This document shows positions 10,976 to 23,542 of a DNA stretch of 64,000 nt, piece after piece. A program made the translations under genes and the position numbers. The DNA lies in contig MU404129.1 of NCBI GenBank assembly GCA_022695795.1, positions 1 through 64,000 of the forward strand. The letters are read 5' to 3'. The first letter of the stretch is position 1. The number at the start of each line of letters is the position of its first letter. Origin of the DNA: Biscogniauxia marginata. Taxonomy: Eukaryota > Ascomycota > Sordariomycetes > Xylariales > Xylariaceae. Below the pieces are notes generated by a model. The model searched no databases. It worked only from the letters and a program-made list of their open reading frames with translations, and was not told where the DNA came from.

Positions 10976-11968
10976 AGGAGGGCCACATTAAGGATTTAGG
11001 GATCTATAGTGTGGTAATTTTTTAAAAAAAATTAAAATTAAAATAAATAGACATTTAGATAGGAAAGGGGTAAACTGTATTGGTGGCATGGCCTACGTCA
11101 TGACAGGAAGTGGTCAAGTTAGGCGTGGGGTATGAATAACCCGGCCCTGATATGGGGAAGTAGGGGGAGGGGGGAGGGGGATTTCGGGGTTCCGTCTCCC
11201 CCTTTTTTGATCTTAAGCGTCTATCTCTTCAAATCACATTCACAAATTAGACCCAAGTTTGGACGTGCCTATTATCGACCCATCAGTGATATTTCCCGAG
11301 CTTCGCTTTGCAGAAGAAGGGCAACGTATGGTAGAATTTCCTCCTAGAGGGAGTATATGAATCGACCTCTCCCGTTTATACAACTAGTACCTACCTCAGG
11401 AAGAACCCGGCTGGGCAGAACACGTAGCGAGAGACGGGCCAGCTGTATCGATTAGCCATCTATCGAAATCATTCTCTGCCCTCTCCCCTTGATTTCGACT
11501 AATAGAAGAGGAAATGCAGCCGTGTTACGATGTGGGGGTTTTTTTTAAACCCCCAGGTAAAGGAGTATTCTGAGAAATGTGGATGGACTTAAGGCAAATC
11601 GGTTACTCTACATGCCTCTTTCTGAGATACAGTCGGTAGGTAGATGCAGTAAAGAAGAGCATTGCATAAGAACAAAGTCAAGATTGAGCATCATACATAT
11701 ATACATACATACATAGTTAGTAGGTAGTATTCGGACGCCGCAGTACCAGGGGGTTTTTGAAAAATAACAGAACCCGCCTCCGTCACATGTTGGGGTATAA
11801 GAGAAAGCAAAGACATAAACCACGTACTCCGTTTTCCCCATGCAGATAGAGAACAAAAAATGACCGTGATGCCTCTTTTCAATGCTCCGTTGTAAACTCC
11901 ATGTATCCCTGCCTCTCCCGCCTCCGCCCCCGAATATTTATGCAACGATAGGAACTAGTCCTCGGGCC
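10976..11968. other. intergenic between two convergent genes
   Basis: Contains 3' flanks of SPC3 and the SUMO protease gene, a G-rich run near 11160-11185 and a short (ATAC)n tract near 11695-11714. No gene recognised. Confidence 0.6.
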
Positions 11969-14900
11969 TCAGTCCGAGATGTCGATGATGCTGTTTTCTG
12001 CCGGTTCTTCGCGCAGCTTGGCTGAAGGCATCTTGTCACCATGGTGCCGCCCGGCAAAGAAATATCGGCTTTGTGTTGTAGTCTGTTTTCGTGGTTCTGG
12101 CTCGATAATTACGTCGCGATGGTCTCTGCGAGGTTGAGTGGACGGCAAAACCACTGCAATGGGCGACTTTCCTTGAGGGCCAGTTCGGTATTTTCCAGCA
12201 GTATCGCTCTCCACCGCACGGGCTATGGTTTCCGAATCATCCACCAGCATTGGGTTCATTGGCGTCCCAGTACTACGAGGAGACCCAAGCGGTGAGATAA
12301 ATGTTTTCCGAATTTCTTCGCCACTATCCGTAGTAGCGGAGGGTGTACGCCTCCTTTTATTGCCGTTTGCTCTAGCCGGCGACGGAGGAAATGCACCGGG
12401 GAGATGAGGCCCTTTAATAGAGTTAGTGGGCGACTGTGGTGTCTCAGAACGCGACTCCGAAACTATAGGCTTTGGCCTTGAAATGGCTTTGCTTCCCTCT
12501 TCAGGGCTGCCTATCTCGAACACGAATGGGGCTGTCTGTAGACCTCCGGCTTGGCCCTTGGGACTGGATGATGACAGTCTTGGAGTGTCGTTACTTCCTC
12601 CTGCCTCTCCTTCAGAGCTATCTCTCGGGTCAATCTTGCTGGCCGTCGTTTGGTTATCATTGGTATTCCCGAGACTTAATGGCACCGGCTTTGGCGTGGT
12701 ATCACCATCATCAACTTGGGGATCTTGCCTCTCACCCATACGCACAGGTTTCACCGGGCTATCGCTACGGCTCTCGGAATGAGTAACCTTTTGCGGGGAT
12801 GGGTCGCCATTGTGCTCGGATTGCTCTTTCTTCTTGAGCCTTGCGACTTGTCGCTTCTTTTCTCGTGAGGCATCTTCTAAGGATTGCTGCTGCTTCTGAA
12901 GCTTAAATATCAATCCCCTGATACTATTCCGAAGTTCTGACGGATCAAGGTTCCAGTCAATTCCATCGTCATGCTGAAGTATACTGTGCACAAACTTGTC
13001 GGGATCCTTCAGAAACTCCTGAATGTATCCCAGCAGATACAACCCACAGTCACAATGGTTCGATTGCTCAGGGACACCCTTAGCCGTCATTCCTAGAGCA
13101 CCTGGGGGCGTGATCTCAATACTTTTCTTGTCTTTTAGCTCCGCGACTAGATATTGCTTGAGAATGCTGCAGGCGGGTGAGTGAGATCCTCCCAGAGAGT
13201 CAAGTGTGATGATTTTGGTTTGATCGGGGTTGTATTTTCGAGGACCAGTGCTGTGCCTTTTCCCCATCTTCTTGCGACTCTGGTTACTACTTGGGGCCTG
13301 AATCTGTTCTGTCTCCGCTCGTGAATCATCCGAGCCGCTAATTGATTGAACAGCTTTGTCGCGTTCGGTCGATGGCGCGTCGTCCTGGCCTGAACTCTGT
13401 GCGTTGTCTGCTGTTTTCTTAGTGTCTCTAGTCAGATCGTCGGAACTATTGATTGACATACGGCTCAAATGGTCAATCACTTCGTTCTGTGTATTAGAGA
13501 TTACCAGATCAGAGTTCATATTGTCACTTGTAGTCTCGTTATGTCGAGGAACGTCGGGATTGGTTTGCGCAACCGCCGCAACATCATCGTCAATCGTGAT
13601 TGAGTCCCTTTCGTGCACACTGGACTCTCTAGTGCCTTTCGAAGATGGCAATAGCTTTGGTGCGTTATATATGATCGCGACATACCAATGGGTATATTCG
13701 TTGATGGGAACAATGATGTAATCCTTAGTGAAAAGATCAACCTTTGAGGTCCATGTTTTGACACTATCGTAATTGATCCCTTGGCTAGTTTTTGTCGACT
13801 TCAGCTTGTCGTAGAAGAAGGTATTTTGGAAGTATATCCTCCGTGCGAGATCTGGTCTTTCAGTCTCCAGCATGTCCTGAAGATATCGTAGATAGAAGAT
13901 GACCAGATTGTCATTCAGGAACTGCCCTTCGTCCAACCTGTGAATGTCATCTTTATCAACGATTGCTCGATTCTTCCCATGGGCCGGGAAAACAAGGGAA
14001 TTTCGCCAATTGTTCTCCCACCCGGGGTTTTTGAAGGTCCAAGCTTCGTGTTCCGGGAAAGTCGGTTCCGGGGAGCTTTTAAGCGTGAATGTTGCGCGAG
14101 TTCTTGCTGGTCGCGTTACCTGTACCTGGTGTGCATGGTGATGTTGACGGGAGTCCTCAGACTTGGCCAAATGGCTATTGTCTCTGAAAGATAGGGGGAC
14201 AGGATAGGAAGATCCCATTGTGTTCTTTAGCTTGAGTCGACTTGTGTGGCCATGAATTCGCTCGGGGTTTCTTTGCATTTCGCGGGAGCGAGCCTCCATG
14301 TTGTGCTCAATGAGTTTCACGTCATCCCCAACCGAGTTGGCAACTTGGTCGCTGTCTCTAAGAACAATGGTGTATTTTGCTCTGTTCGCCATTTCATCAT
14401 AATGCGCATTATGTCTATCACTAGCGATCAATTAGCAACCCGCTAGTATGCCTGAGTGGACTAGTCTTACGCGGGACAGTGTTGAATACCGATCCTGGCG
14501 GTAGAGTGTTGTCTCTCTAAAGTAATCCATTGCTTGAATTTCTCAAGCTCATCACGAGAAGAGAATTGGAGCATAAGCTTCGGTGCACTACTGGTAGCAG
14601 TCTCCATAGAGCGCAACACGGTGACAAGACAACTTTCTGCTGTTTCCAGAATCTTGTTTACTTTCAAGAGGTTCACTCTTAGGTAGTCATATTTTTCCAG
14701 TAGGTTGCCATCCTTATCTGTGGGGTGAAGAAGGGTACTGATTTGTCGCAATGAGAGGAAACACTGGTCAGCTTCGCTCTTCTCTGTCGCCTGATATTTG
14801 AAATTTCCAGAAACGCCTCGCACAATACGAAGTGGAGAGCTAATTATTTCTTTGGCGCGGCTCATGTCTGGTGATTTCAACACCTCCCTTGAGGTCGGCA

Positions 14901-15693
14901 GTGGGGGCCTAGAGTGCACAAATTTACTCGGTTTGATATCGCTCTTCCTCGATATGCTCGAGGGCACGGGCCGTCGCTTGTAAGGAACTCTTTCTGCCAT
15001 TTCCTTGTCGTCAATGGCCAGCTCATCCTCGCTCGACTCCGTCGATTTTGCCGGTATCCTCTTCGGATCCGTTTTATCAATAAGGTTGCCCAGCTCTTTG
15101 ACAACAGAAGACCGAGTTTCGTTCTTCGATTTCTTGAAACGTGCAGCATAATATTCGACGTTATGGGAGGGCTCTGTTTTCGTTGCCCCTTCCTGCACCA
15201 GAATCGAATTTTGGGGGCGTTTGTTGGCATCTAGTTCCTGGCCACCTTTAACCTCCATGCCGTCCTCGGCACTAGGGGGCTCATGGAGTGCTCCCTTGGT
15301 GTCCACTTTTTGATGCTGCTTGATATGCTTGTCGGGTGCTTTGTGGCGTGGTCTTTTATAAGCGCGTCCCTTCACGAACTTCTCTGAGTTGCGGAATTCC
15401 GATACGTTTGACTGGGACGGTCTGGGATTCGAAGAGTGCGCACTTGCAGTCAGCTGAGAGTCGCTCACAGAATGTATGCTCTCAGCAGAACGTTTTCGCG
15501 GGCGGCTGTAGTCGGTAGGTCCCTCGGGCGATAGCACAAACTGGGCCTGGGTGTGGGCATGGGCGTGGGATGGCGTACTGGGTTCGATCTTTTGGCGTTT
15601 CATAGGAGGGCTCGGACGAGAAACTCTAGGCTCGAAGGAAGCATCGGGACGCGCGTGACTCTGTGTGTTTCCATTGAGGGTGTTCATGGGCAT
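11969..15693 (-). CDS. ULP2: SUMO deconjugating protease, ULP2/SENP6-7 type
   Basis: C48 cysteine protease that removes SUMO (poly-SUMO chains for this subclass) in the nucleus. Exons 15693-14471 and 14420-11969 join in frame to 1224 aa. The first ~400 residues are mostly disordered and end in a PH-like segment (YDYLRVNLLKVNKILETAES). The protease domain starts near residue 535 (WTFKNPGWENNW). The triad is visible: His about 652 in EYTHWYVAI, Asp about 815 in ITLDSLGG, and Cys about 866 in QSNHCDCGLYLLGY. An insertion of about 140 low-complexity residues between His and Asp is the hallmark of ULP2/SENP6-7 rather than ULP1. A long disordered tail ends in IIDISD, a plausible SUMO-interaction motif. 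Whether the first ATG used is the native start is not certain. Confidence 0.88.
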
Positions 15694-17075
15694 CGGCGCA
15701 CCAAAGCTGGCCCCCGGCTTGTGCTAAACTATGCCATCAGCAGTAGGCTCTAGACTTAGGTCGGCTTGGGGGCGACAACATACAACACCACCCATGCCGG
15801 GAATGTCTTCCAAGGTAGACGGCCTATCTAGATTCAGTAAGGTCGACAGCAAGGCGAGATTTGTATATCTCACTGGCGATCTCGGAAGGGGCGTGGGGAG
15901 TGGTGGAAGATCGGAGAGGCGTCCCAGTCGACATGCTTAGCCCTATGATGTCTTTACGGCACCGCGTATTATTGCTTGTCGCAAGCTCCGATTCATGCGC
16001 ATCGCTTTGTGTGCGGGTCAAAATAGGGAAAGGAGAACGGAGGTAGACAGAGAGAAGTGAACGTGCTACGGTGCAGGTGAGCAAACTGCAGGTCCTCCTG
16101 TTCCGACGTTGAAAGAGTCTTGCTATGCCTCACACCTTCAAATGCACTGGCCAACCCAGAGTTTGTGGAAAGTGTTCTGGCATAAGATATGCCTGCCGTC
16201 GTGGAATTTGCGGGCGCGCGCGCGTGTGTTTGTGTAGGCAGGCAAGTTGTCGGTATGGCTTGGTATCTTGAGGGTTTAGGATTTAAGTGAGTGGGAAAAT
16301 CCAAGTGAAGTAAGGCAGGCCAGTGGAATGCGGCTGCAGCCGAATGTTAACTTGACACGCTAATATTAGGTACATGTATGAGGTAGCTGGGTGATGTACC
16401 TAAGGTATCTAGGCACTTGCATACGTTAGATGTTACCTGAGACCCCCGCCAAAATGGTGGGTACATGTACGAAATCTCGGGTATCTTTAGGTCTGTGCAC
16501 AGGGTCTGGGTACTCCAAGGTACCAAGCAATCAATGATTTTACCGCGGATAACGCGCCCAACAGAAACCTACTCAAGTACCGACGTCACACAGTTACAGC
16601 TTCCTGCCAGGCCTATTAACTTATTAAAAAAGCTCAACGGGCCCCAACTCTACTGTTAATGCGATACCTACGGCTGCTTCACTTATCATACCTATCACCT
16701 CATACATGCCCCTCAATCTATGTATACTACCTAGGTACCTACGAAGTTAGTTACTCGCCTTGACAACAGCTCTTCCTCATATTCATTGGTCAAATTAAGC
16801 AATACTAGACTAGATACATAAGTTATAACCCCATCATTAACTCATACAACTCGTCTACATGTATAATCCATACCCGCTGTTGCTATATCTATTCATTCTC
16901 CTCATCACAAGACCCAACCCAGATGCATAATATATAGGTACCTAGGTATATAAGATACTGGGTAAGAAGTTGTAAGAAAGAAGCAAAGAGGTACTATCAA
17001 GGTATGTCATCACGATGGCTGTGTATCAACTAGAAAGTGTCCTTTGGACCCCAAACCTAACATAACCCCCTGTGG
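15694..17075. other. intergenic, upstream of ULP2
   Basis: Presumed ULP2 promoter and leader, then the 3' flank of the peroxidase gene. Minus-strand frames at 15824-16084 and 15993-16304 have no family match. TAGGTACC-type motifs are frequent at 16360-16960. Confidence 0.55.
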
Positions 17076-20000
17076 TTATGACTCCGCCTTCTCATAGACA
17101 CTCAACCTGTTACCTGCACCACATAGTTGCTTCTTATTACCACCGCAGGCCATGTTGCAGTCGGTCGCAGTCACATTATTAGAGCCTTGCGTCAGGTCAT
17201 CACCACAGTAGCACTCGCTGCCATACTCGGCGCCAAAGTACGCGGAGCCGTCGCAAAAGGAGGCACAAGCGTCGAGCGTCATGTTGGCGGCAGTGTAGCT
17301 CTTAGCAGCTAGTGCCCGTAACCCGCTCTCCGCAGTCTCGGTCTGGCACCCGAACCATGTGTAATTACCCACGGTCACGGGCTGCGAGGGCCCGTTCGTC
17401 GTGTTGGAATAGTACAGCACCAGGCGGTTGGCCGCGCCACAGTATTCCAGTTGGTCGCCTGTGCAAGTCATGCTGCAGTCAGACAGTGAAGTCTCGTTAC
17501 TTGAGGCGTCGGGTACATTGCCGCAGTAACATTCACTACCGTACTCGGCACCAAAGTAGTGGTACTCCTCGCAGAAGTCGGCGCATAACTCGAGCGTCAT
17601 GCTGTCTCCTGAAGATGTTGCCTTGGCACTTAACGCGCGCACACCGTCGCCTTCTGTCCAACATCCCATAAGCGTATAGGCCGAGACGGTGGGTTTGTAT
17701 TGGGTCGAAGACACGGTAGCAGAAGATGAGGTTGTTGCCGTGTTGAGTGATGAAGTTAAAGAGCTTGCTGTGGAGAGTGCTTCCGAACTTGTGGCCGTAT
17801 TCGAAGGAGTCAAGCTCGAAGTGCTACTCGTGGCAAGGTCACTTATCGTGGTTGAGCTAGAATCTGATATAGGGGAACTAATGAGACTAGAACTCGACGA
17901 GCTGGGAACAGACGACGCTGAAATAGTCGAGCTAGACGTCAGCGCCGCCGATATCGAAGACGACACTGTTGCCTTTTCATATAACTCGAGTCTGTCACCA
18001 GCGCCGCAATACTCGTACTGGTTGCCAGCACAGACCATATTGCACTCTTCATCAGGCGCAGGAGTACTAAGGACATCTAGGGTGTTGCCACAATAGCACT
18101 CACGTCCATACTCAGTAGCCCAGTACGTGAAAGATGCGCAGTTAGAAGCGCATAGCTCCAATGTCATAGCATCGTCTGCGTAGGATGCTTCCTTCAGGGC
18201 ACGACCAGAAACCTCGTTGTAGCAACCAACACGAACATATGACGATACAGTGGGTTTAGGCGCAAGTGTGGCTGTCGGAGTAGACTGGCTTGCGGTTGTG
18301 CTATACAACTCGATCCGGTTACCAGCCCCGCAGTATTGCGTGGAGTCCCCAGCACAAGCCATATTACAATCAGCAAGAGCAGCAGTTTCACTAGTTGAGT
18401 GAAGCGAGTTGCCACAATAACCTGGAACATGAAAGAGTGTGAGTCATAGAATTTTACAGCTAACATAGTATCACTCTTATTTCAAGGGAAGACTCACATT
18501 CACGTCCATACTCTGTCCCCCAGTAAACGTATCCGGTGCAGTTGCTCATACAGCTCTCCAGAGTCATAGTGTCGTAAGCGAAAGAGCCGCCGCCGAGAGC
18601 ACGAGTTCCTTGGGCGGTTGATTCTGCTTGGCATCCTACTAGTCTATAACCACCTAATGTCTCTCGGTGATGTAGGGTCTCGACCGGCCCAGTGCTAGAG
18701 CTAGTTGTGCTGCTAGAAGTTACTGATGAGGTGGAAGAAATGACTGACGATGATGACGTGCTGGAACTGGTTGTCGACGATGAAGTTGTGATAACCGATG
18801 AAGAAGTCGAGGAGCTTCCAGGCGTTGTTGAAGTCTGTCCAGTCGTACATAGTGACGCCGGCGGATTCTGGAAGCTGAGGCAGGTTCCTGCTAACTCACT
18901 AGCAGCATTAAAGTCGTCCCTCAAGGCTGACGTGTCGCTACCACTGACCACATCGATTTTGGTCGCGTAGTCAAGGTCCCCAAGGCTAGTAAAGTTCGCC
19001 GTGTAAAATGTATAAGGACCTACACATGTCCCCTTTGTCATAGAAATGGTGGTGTTTTTCAGTGTAGGTATTGGGAGGTTTGGATTCCCAGTTGACTGTT
19101 TATATGAGAGGTACATATTGACAGGTAGGGAATTACGATCATTACGAACCTATCAGAAAGTCGTCAGAAACATTACATTGGGTCATTTAGAGGTGCTAGA
19201 AATACTCACTGCTGCCGTGGCTGTTAGCGTACCAGAGAGAAGACAGCTCTGGGGTTTCTGTAGAATGATGGCATCCTGCATAGGGTACGAGTTCCCATTG
19301 TTATCATAGTCTTTGGTCGTCCCGCTAGCCATGTTGAGGGTTACGGTAAAGGATGAAATACCAGTGGAAGTTGAGATGACAGCATTGATCGGAAACCACT
19401 AGAGCCATTTTAGCTTTTCTCTTTATATATAAACCTGGATTGTTTCGTCTCCTTACCACGAAAGTGTCGTCAAAGCCCTGGGTAGCACCCAGTAAGCTTG
19501 CGGTATACTTACACCCAGAACTACCGCAGTTGGTACCCCCGCTTCGATCCTTATAATTCAATACAAGGCTTGAGACAGAATCTCCTCCTAGGTTGGTAGT
19601 GAGAATGCGAATGAAGCCAGTCAGCTGCATCGTAGTGGCTCCGGAATTCAGGGCCAACTGCATATTGACCGGCTTGACCAAGTACGGCTGGATAGGATCG
19701 GAAAGGACTACGCCTGCAGGGACTGTATCGATCATTTTGCGGAGCACGACAGAACATACGTTATTGAACTGTGTGGGATCCGCCATAGCTTTGACTGTCA
19801 CGTTGCTATCATAGTTAAATACTTTGAAGTCGGAATTTCTCGTGGCCCTGATGGAGGGTCCAACCACCAAAGGGTTGGTTGTGTTACCGGCAATATACTC
19901 GGTGACGACTTTATTATCGAACACATCCACGGTCGAGTCCGTTGGTGCTTCGCCATTAGCCGTCGAACCAACAGGGACTATTTGAGGAAATTCTGTTTCA

Positions 20001-20599
20001 TGAACCCCTCCAATGGTGTGGCCGCAAGCGACCGACTGGATCATTTCCGCCCTAGTGAAACCCATCCGCAAGTATTGCTGCTCGAATGTGTAGGCAGTAT
20101 TCTGCGGTAAAGGGACACCTATGGGGCCGGCTGATACCGCGTCGATTCTTCCTCCGCTGATAGGGACGACTGGGCCGCCGCAAGACCTGACGGCATAATA
20201 TACACCTAGGGCGATAAGGTCCGCCACGCTCGAGCGACTCGTATAGTAATCTGCCATAAACTTAAGAGTCGTGTTGAAACCAGGTCCAAGGTTGTCCGAG
20301 CTGAGTAGCTCATATTGCAATGAGCCATCCAATCCACCGGCTCGCACATTGTTTAGGTTGGTGGTGGTAGCCATATCATGAAATGCTGCTCGCAACCACT
20401 CCGCGGCATTATGTCGCCCGGGCCCGGAGGCTTGACTCGAGCAAGGAATGACGGTACCGCCAAATTGCCTGGCTCTATAGCCACTCACTTGGTACATGAT
20501 CTCTTCTAACTCGTCGTTCGGAGATGGCCATGTCGGGTCTGCGTTCGCAAGGATGCCCAGGGAGAGCATCGTCCCGAGTGACAACCTATACCAATGCAT
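17076..20599 (-). CDS. secreted heme peroxidase fused to four WSC domains
   Basis: Exons 20599-19457, 19398-19210, 19149-18498 and 18421-17076 join in frame to 1109 aa. A signal peptide (MHWYRLSLGTMLSLGILANA) precedes a plant/fungal-superfamily heme peroxidase: distal LRAAFHDM (Arg70, His74) and proximal SVACGHTIGG (His194). A non-catalytic middle region of about 250 residues leads into a Ser/Thr-rich linker. Then come two WSC domains, a second Ser/Thr linker, and two more WSC domains, each with Cys-rich GREC/GSECYCGN and CGAGNRL-type motifs. WSC domains bind carbohydrate, so the enzyme probably acts at the wall or on plant polymers; this is inference. No C-terminal membrane anchor is visible. 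The first ATG is at 20599; the open frame extends upstream without another ATG. Exon-exon joins restore ECYCGN in the first WSC domain. Confidence 0.9.
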
Positions 20600-22732
20600 A
20601 CTAGGAACTGATTTTCTCCCCTGAACCAATAATATTAAAAATTAGGAATATGAATATATAAGAGCGGGACTCTGCCTTACAACCACCAGACAGAATATTG
20701 AACGAACATCTCAAATAAGGGGATATGATAAAAGTCTGAGCAGGGAGGACTCAGGATTAAGACATACATAGAGAAACGGGGGACGCCCTAGGTGGATACG
20801 AGAGAAGACATTTTCTAACCTATTGTACAGTAGAAGATGCTTACCATCCTACAATCACGGGTGTCTCCGCCATGACGCTCCAGTGCTTGGGCAGTCTGAG
20901 GATGTTGGAGGGTGATAGTATGCGCCTAGAACCTACAACCCCCCTGCACAATCAGAATACGAGACCAGGAGACGGTGCAACGCTACCTAACAGCTAGACG
21001 CGGATTGGTCGGCGATGTTGAAGGCTTCCAGCCGCAGATGATAGCGGGGATAGCTAATGCAGGCCAGCAGATGTAGTCATATTCCCGGATCATAGGCAAC
21101 TTCACTTGCTTAAAGACCGATTTCCCTCCTAGGAAATTAACTGCTGCAAGCGGGAGATCTACAATCCAACTGACGATCAGCACCAGCCTTGATGCATAGG
21201 TCGCTTGTCACCTGGACAGGTCTCAGCCGCCTCCATCCCGATGACATGGAGTTTGAGAGTACTCTGAGTGTCGAATGCTACTATACTCTCACTCGGGATG
21301 GATGGATGATCCAATTTATTCCGAGAAATCTGCCGAGTGAGGAGTGGCCCATTTCGAAATTCGGGACCTTGATCTAGCAGACCCCTGATGGAAGACGCGC
21401 TCAGTAAGTTTTGGTCTTATGCTAGCAAAGAAAACGGCGAGATGCGGTAATGACGGCTACGAAGTCGAGGGATTCGAAAGAGTCCCAAGTTATTAAGCGA
21501 GTCGCTCCGGGCCTAGCTTTCGGTCTCCTGAAAGGCCAAGGACCTAAATCTTCACTTTGGCTCTTCAGCCGCGTTGAGCGGCGTCAGGTCAGACCGCACC
21601 GCGCCAGTAGACGCTACTAAAAAGGGGTCGAGCGTAACAATGCTTCCAGAAACAATGCTCGCATCAGAAACGAGTGCATATGGTACTAAGTACCTCAGCG
21701 GTTCGTACGGCTTGCGAAAAGCTGAGACGGAGCTCGTGGCGCGTCCTGTTGTGTGTACCTACCTAGGTAGGTATATAACAAAAATTGATGTTGTAAGATG
21801 GATGTTTTCAGGGATTGCTACGACCTCAAGCACAAGGGTTCGCAAATAAGGTGGGTCCGTCGCTGATGGGTCTAAAAAGCCAAGACTGGCCACTGACCCG
21901 AACAAACCCTTATCTGCCTAGGCCCTAAGACCCCTGAGACCCTTGTTCCTGGGTCTTCTAGATCTGCAATCTCTATCGTGAGTTCCCACAATGGACCTCA
22001 TCCCGTCTTACATCACATTTGTAGAGGTCCTGTTATTGGTCGCAAGCTAAGAATTTACAACACATTATCTCTTAGCTTAACAAGAGAACTTATTAGGCCA
22101 GGAAGAAAATCAAACTCTCCAATAGATGTGTAATATATGTCAGCATCTACATAGTAGAAATGGTGCCATGTTCTGTCCAAGTTGGCTATCGGTGAATATG
22201 TATGGCTCCAACGAAGCCGAAGCGATTAATTAGCCTATCTTATACGGGCCGGTCGTATCGACTAAGGCACCTCATTAGTACCTATTCAATCACAGGACGT
22301 CCTTGTTGTAAGTAACAGGCAGGTACCTACACCTAGGTAGTTTACTAACCCTTCTTTCTACTAACATATGTAATACGAGACACTTTATCACTCCCTATAA
22401 TACGAGTCGAAGTAGCTTCATGTTAAAGTGAAGGCGTCTCTAAGGAGAATATGATTATAGGGTTTCGTCGAATGGATGATCACCTTAAGCGTTAAGCAGT
22501 GATATCAAGGTAATTATCTCTATTATCTAAATTCTCTATTGACAATACATGTAAGCAAATCGTGATGGTATGAAAGCTGGTAGTATCTACGCAACTTTGC
22601 TGGACTAATCTGTATCGGTCCGTCCAAACAACCCCACAATGGAAACAAAAGCTGTTAACATTCCACACAACTGGATAGCAAAGATATAGATCTGGTTGAG
22701 AGAAAATAGCCAATCGGGTACTCTGATACGAA
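20600..22732. other. intergenic, no supported gene
   Basis: Two kilobases with only short frames (up to 91 codons at 21574-21849, plus), none recognisable. Includes a TACCTACCTAGGTAGGTA palindrome near 21756-21773. Confidence 0.55.
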
Positions 22733-22832
22733 TCCGAATTGGTGTAGTGGCTAACATTTGACGCTCTCATTAACCTCTCCTTAAGTAGTTGTGTGATCCG
22801 TCAAGCCCGGGGTTCGATTCCCCGATTCGGAG
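22733..22832 (+). tRNA. tRNA-Glu (CTC) with 28-nt intron
   Basis: Acceptor TCCGAAT (22733-22739) pairs fully with ATTCGGA (22825-22831), with discriminator G at 22832. The D arm is GTG...CAT, the anticodon stem TGACG/CGTCA, and the T arm CCCGG... with GGTTCGATTCC. Anticodon CTC lies at 22766-22768 with A37 at 22769. The intron occupies 22770-22797, the canonical position after nucleotide 37. A T-rich terminator follows from about 22840. Confidence 0.92.
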
Positions 22833-23542
22833 ATTTATTCTTTTAATTTATTTTTATTTTTAACTCTTCGGCCTTTCTCCATGCAATTGTTGGTCTCTTT
22901 CATGCACGTCACTTAAGAAGAGACACAAGAGAGAGCGAGAGAGATGCTCTCTAATTATGATTAACTGAACTATAAAGTTGATAATCCAAGTATTATAAAG
23001 TCTACGCTCATAAATGTCGGGTACTCGATTTATTATATATAAGTAAAGCATATTATAGAATTGATGGTATTTTGTAGAACTGAGACTTAAGAGGGCCACA
23101 GCAAGAGGTAATAGTCAATGCACTGAAGATGGCCGAGAATAATGAAAAGTACCTAGGTACTTAAGGTATGTACGATGTAAGTTAGGCAGATAGTGAAGGA
23201 TAATGTATCAATTATTGCATATTCAAGCTGCATCGATCCAGCAAGCGGGGTAAGGTCTCAAAAAGGGAAGTCGCTTAGCCCTGGCCCGCCAAAGTGCAGC
23301 CCACAGAGAAAAATAATTTTGGGGGGTTCGCAATTGCCTCTAATTTTCCAAATCCAACAACTCCATCCGATTTTCTCGAGACCATCGCCCAGCAAGTCGA
23401 GGTACGTAAGGTCGCGCAAACCTCACTCCCACTTCTATTTTTCCTGTAATACTTTTTTGTTTCTCTTCTTTCTCTTTCCTCCATACCCTGAATCTCAGCA
23501 ACTGACGAACCCCTCCTCCGTAGCATCCCGACGACTTTCACA
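22833..23542. promoter_or_regulatory. upstream region of uL4 with CT-rich tract
   Basis: No gene is supported here. The stretch at about 23445-23500 is strongly pyrimidine-rich (runs such as TTTCTCTTCTTTCTCTTTCC) immediately upstream of the ribosomal protein start, as is common for highly expressed fungal genes. The function is inferred from position. Confidence 0.45.

Noticed and set aside
20983..21377. Short opposing frames with protein-like composition (for example ECYYTLTRDGW, plus strand)
   Set aside because: They are too short, lack splice extension, and no family could be assigned.
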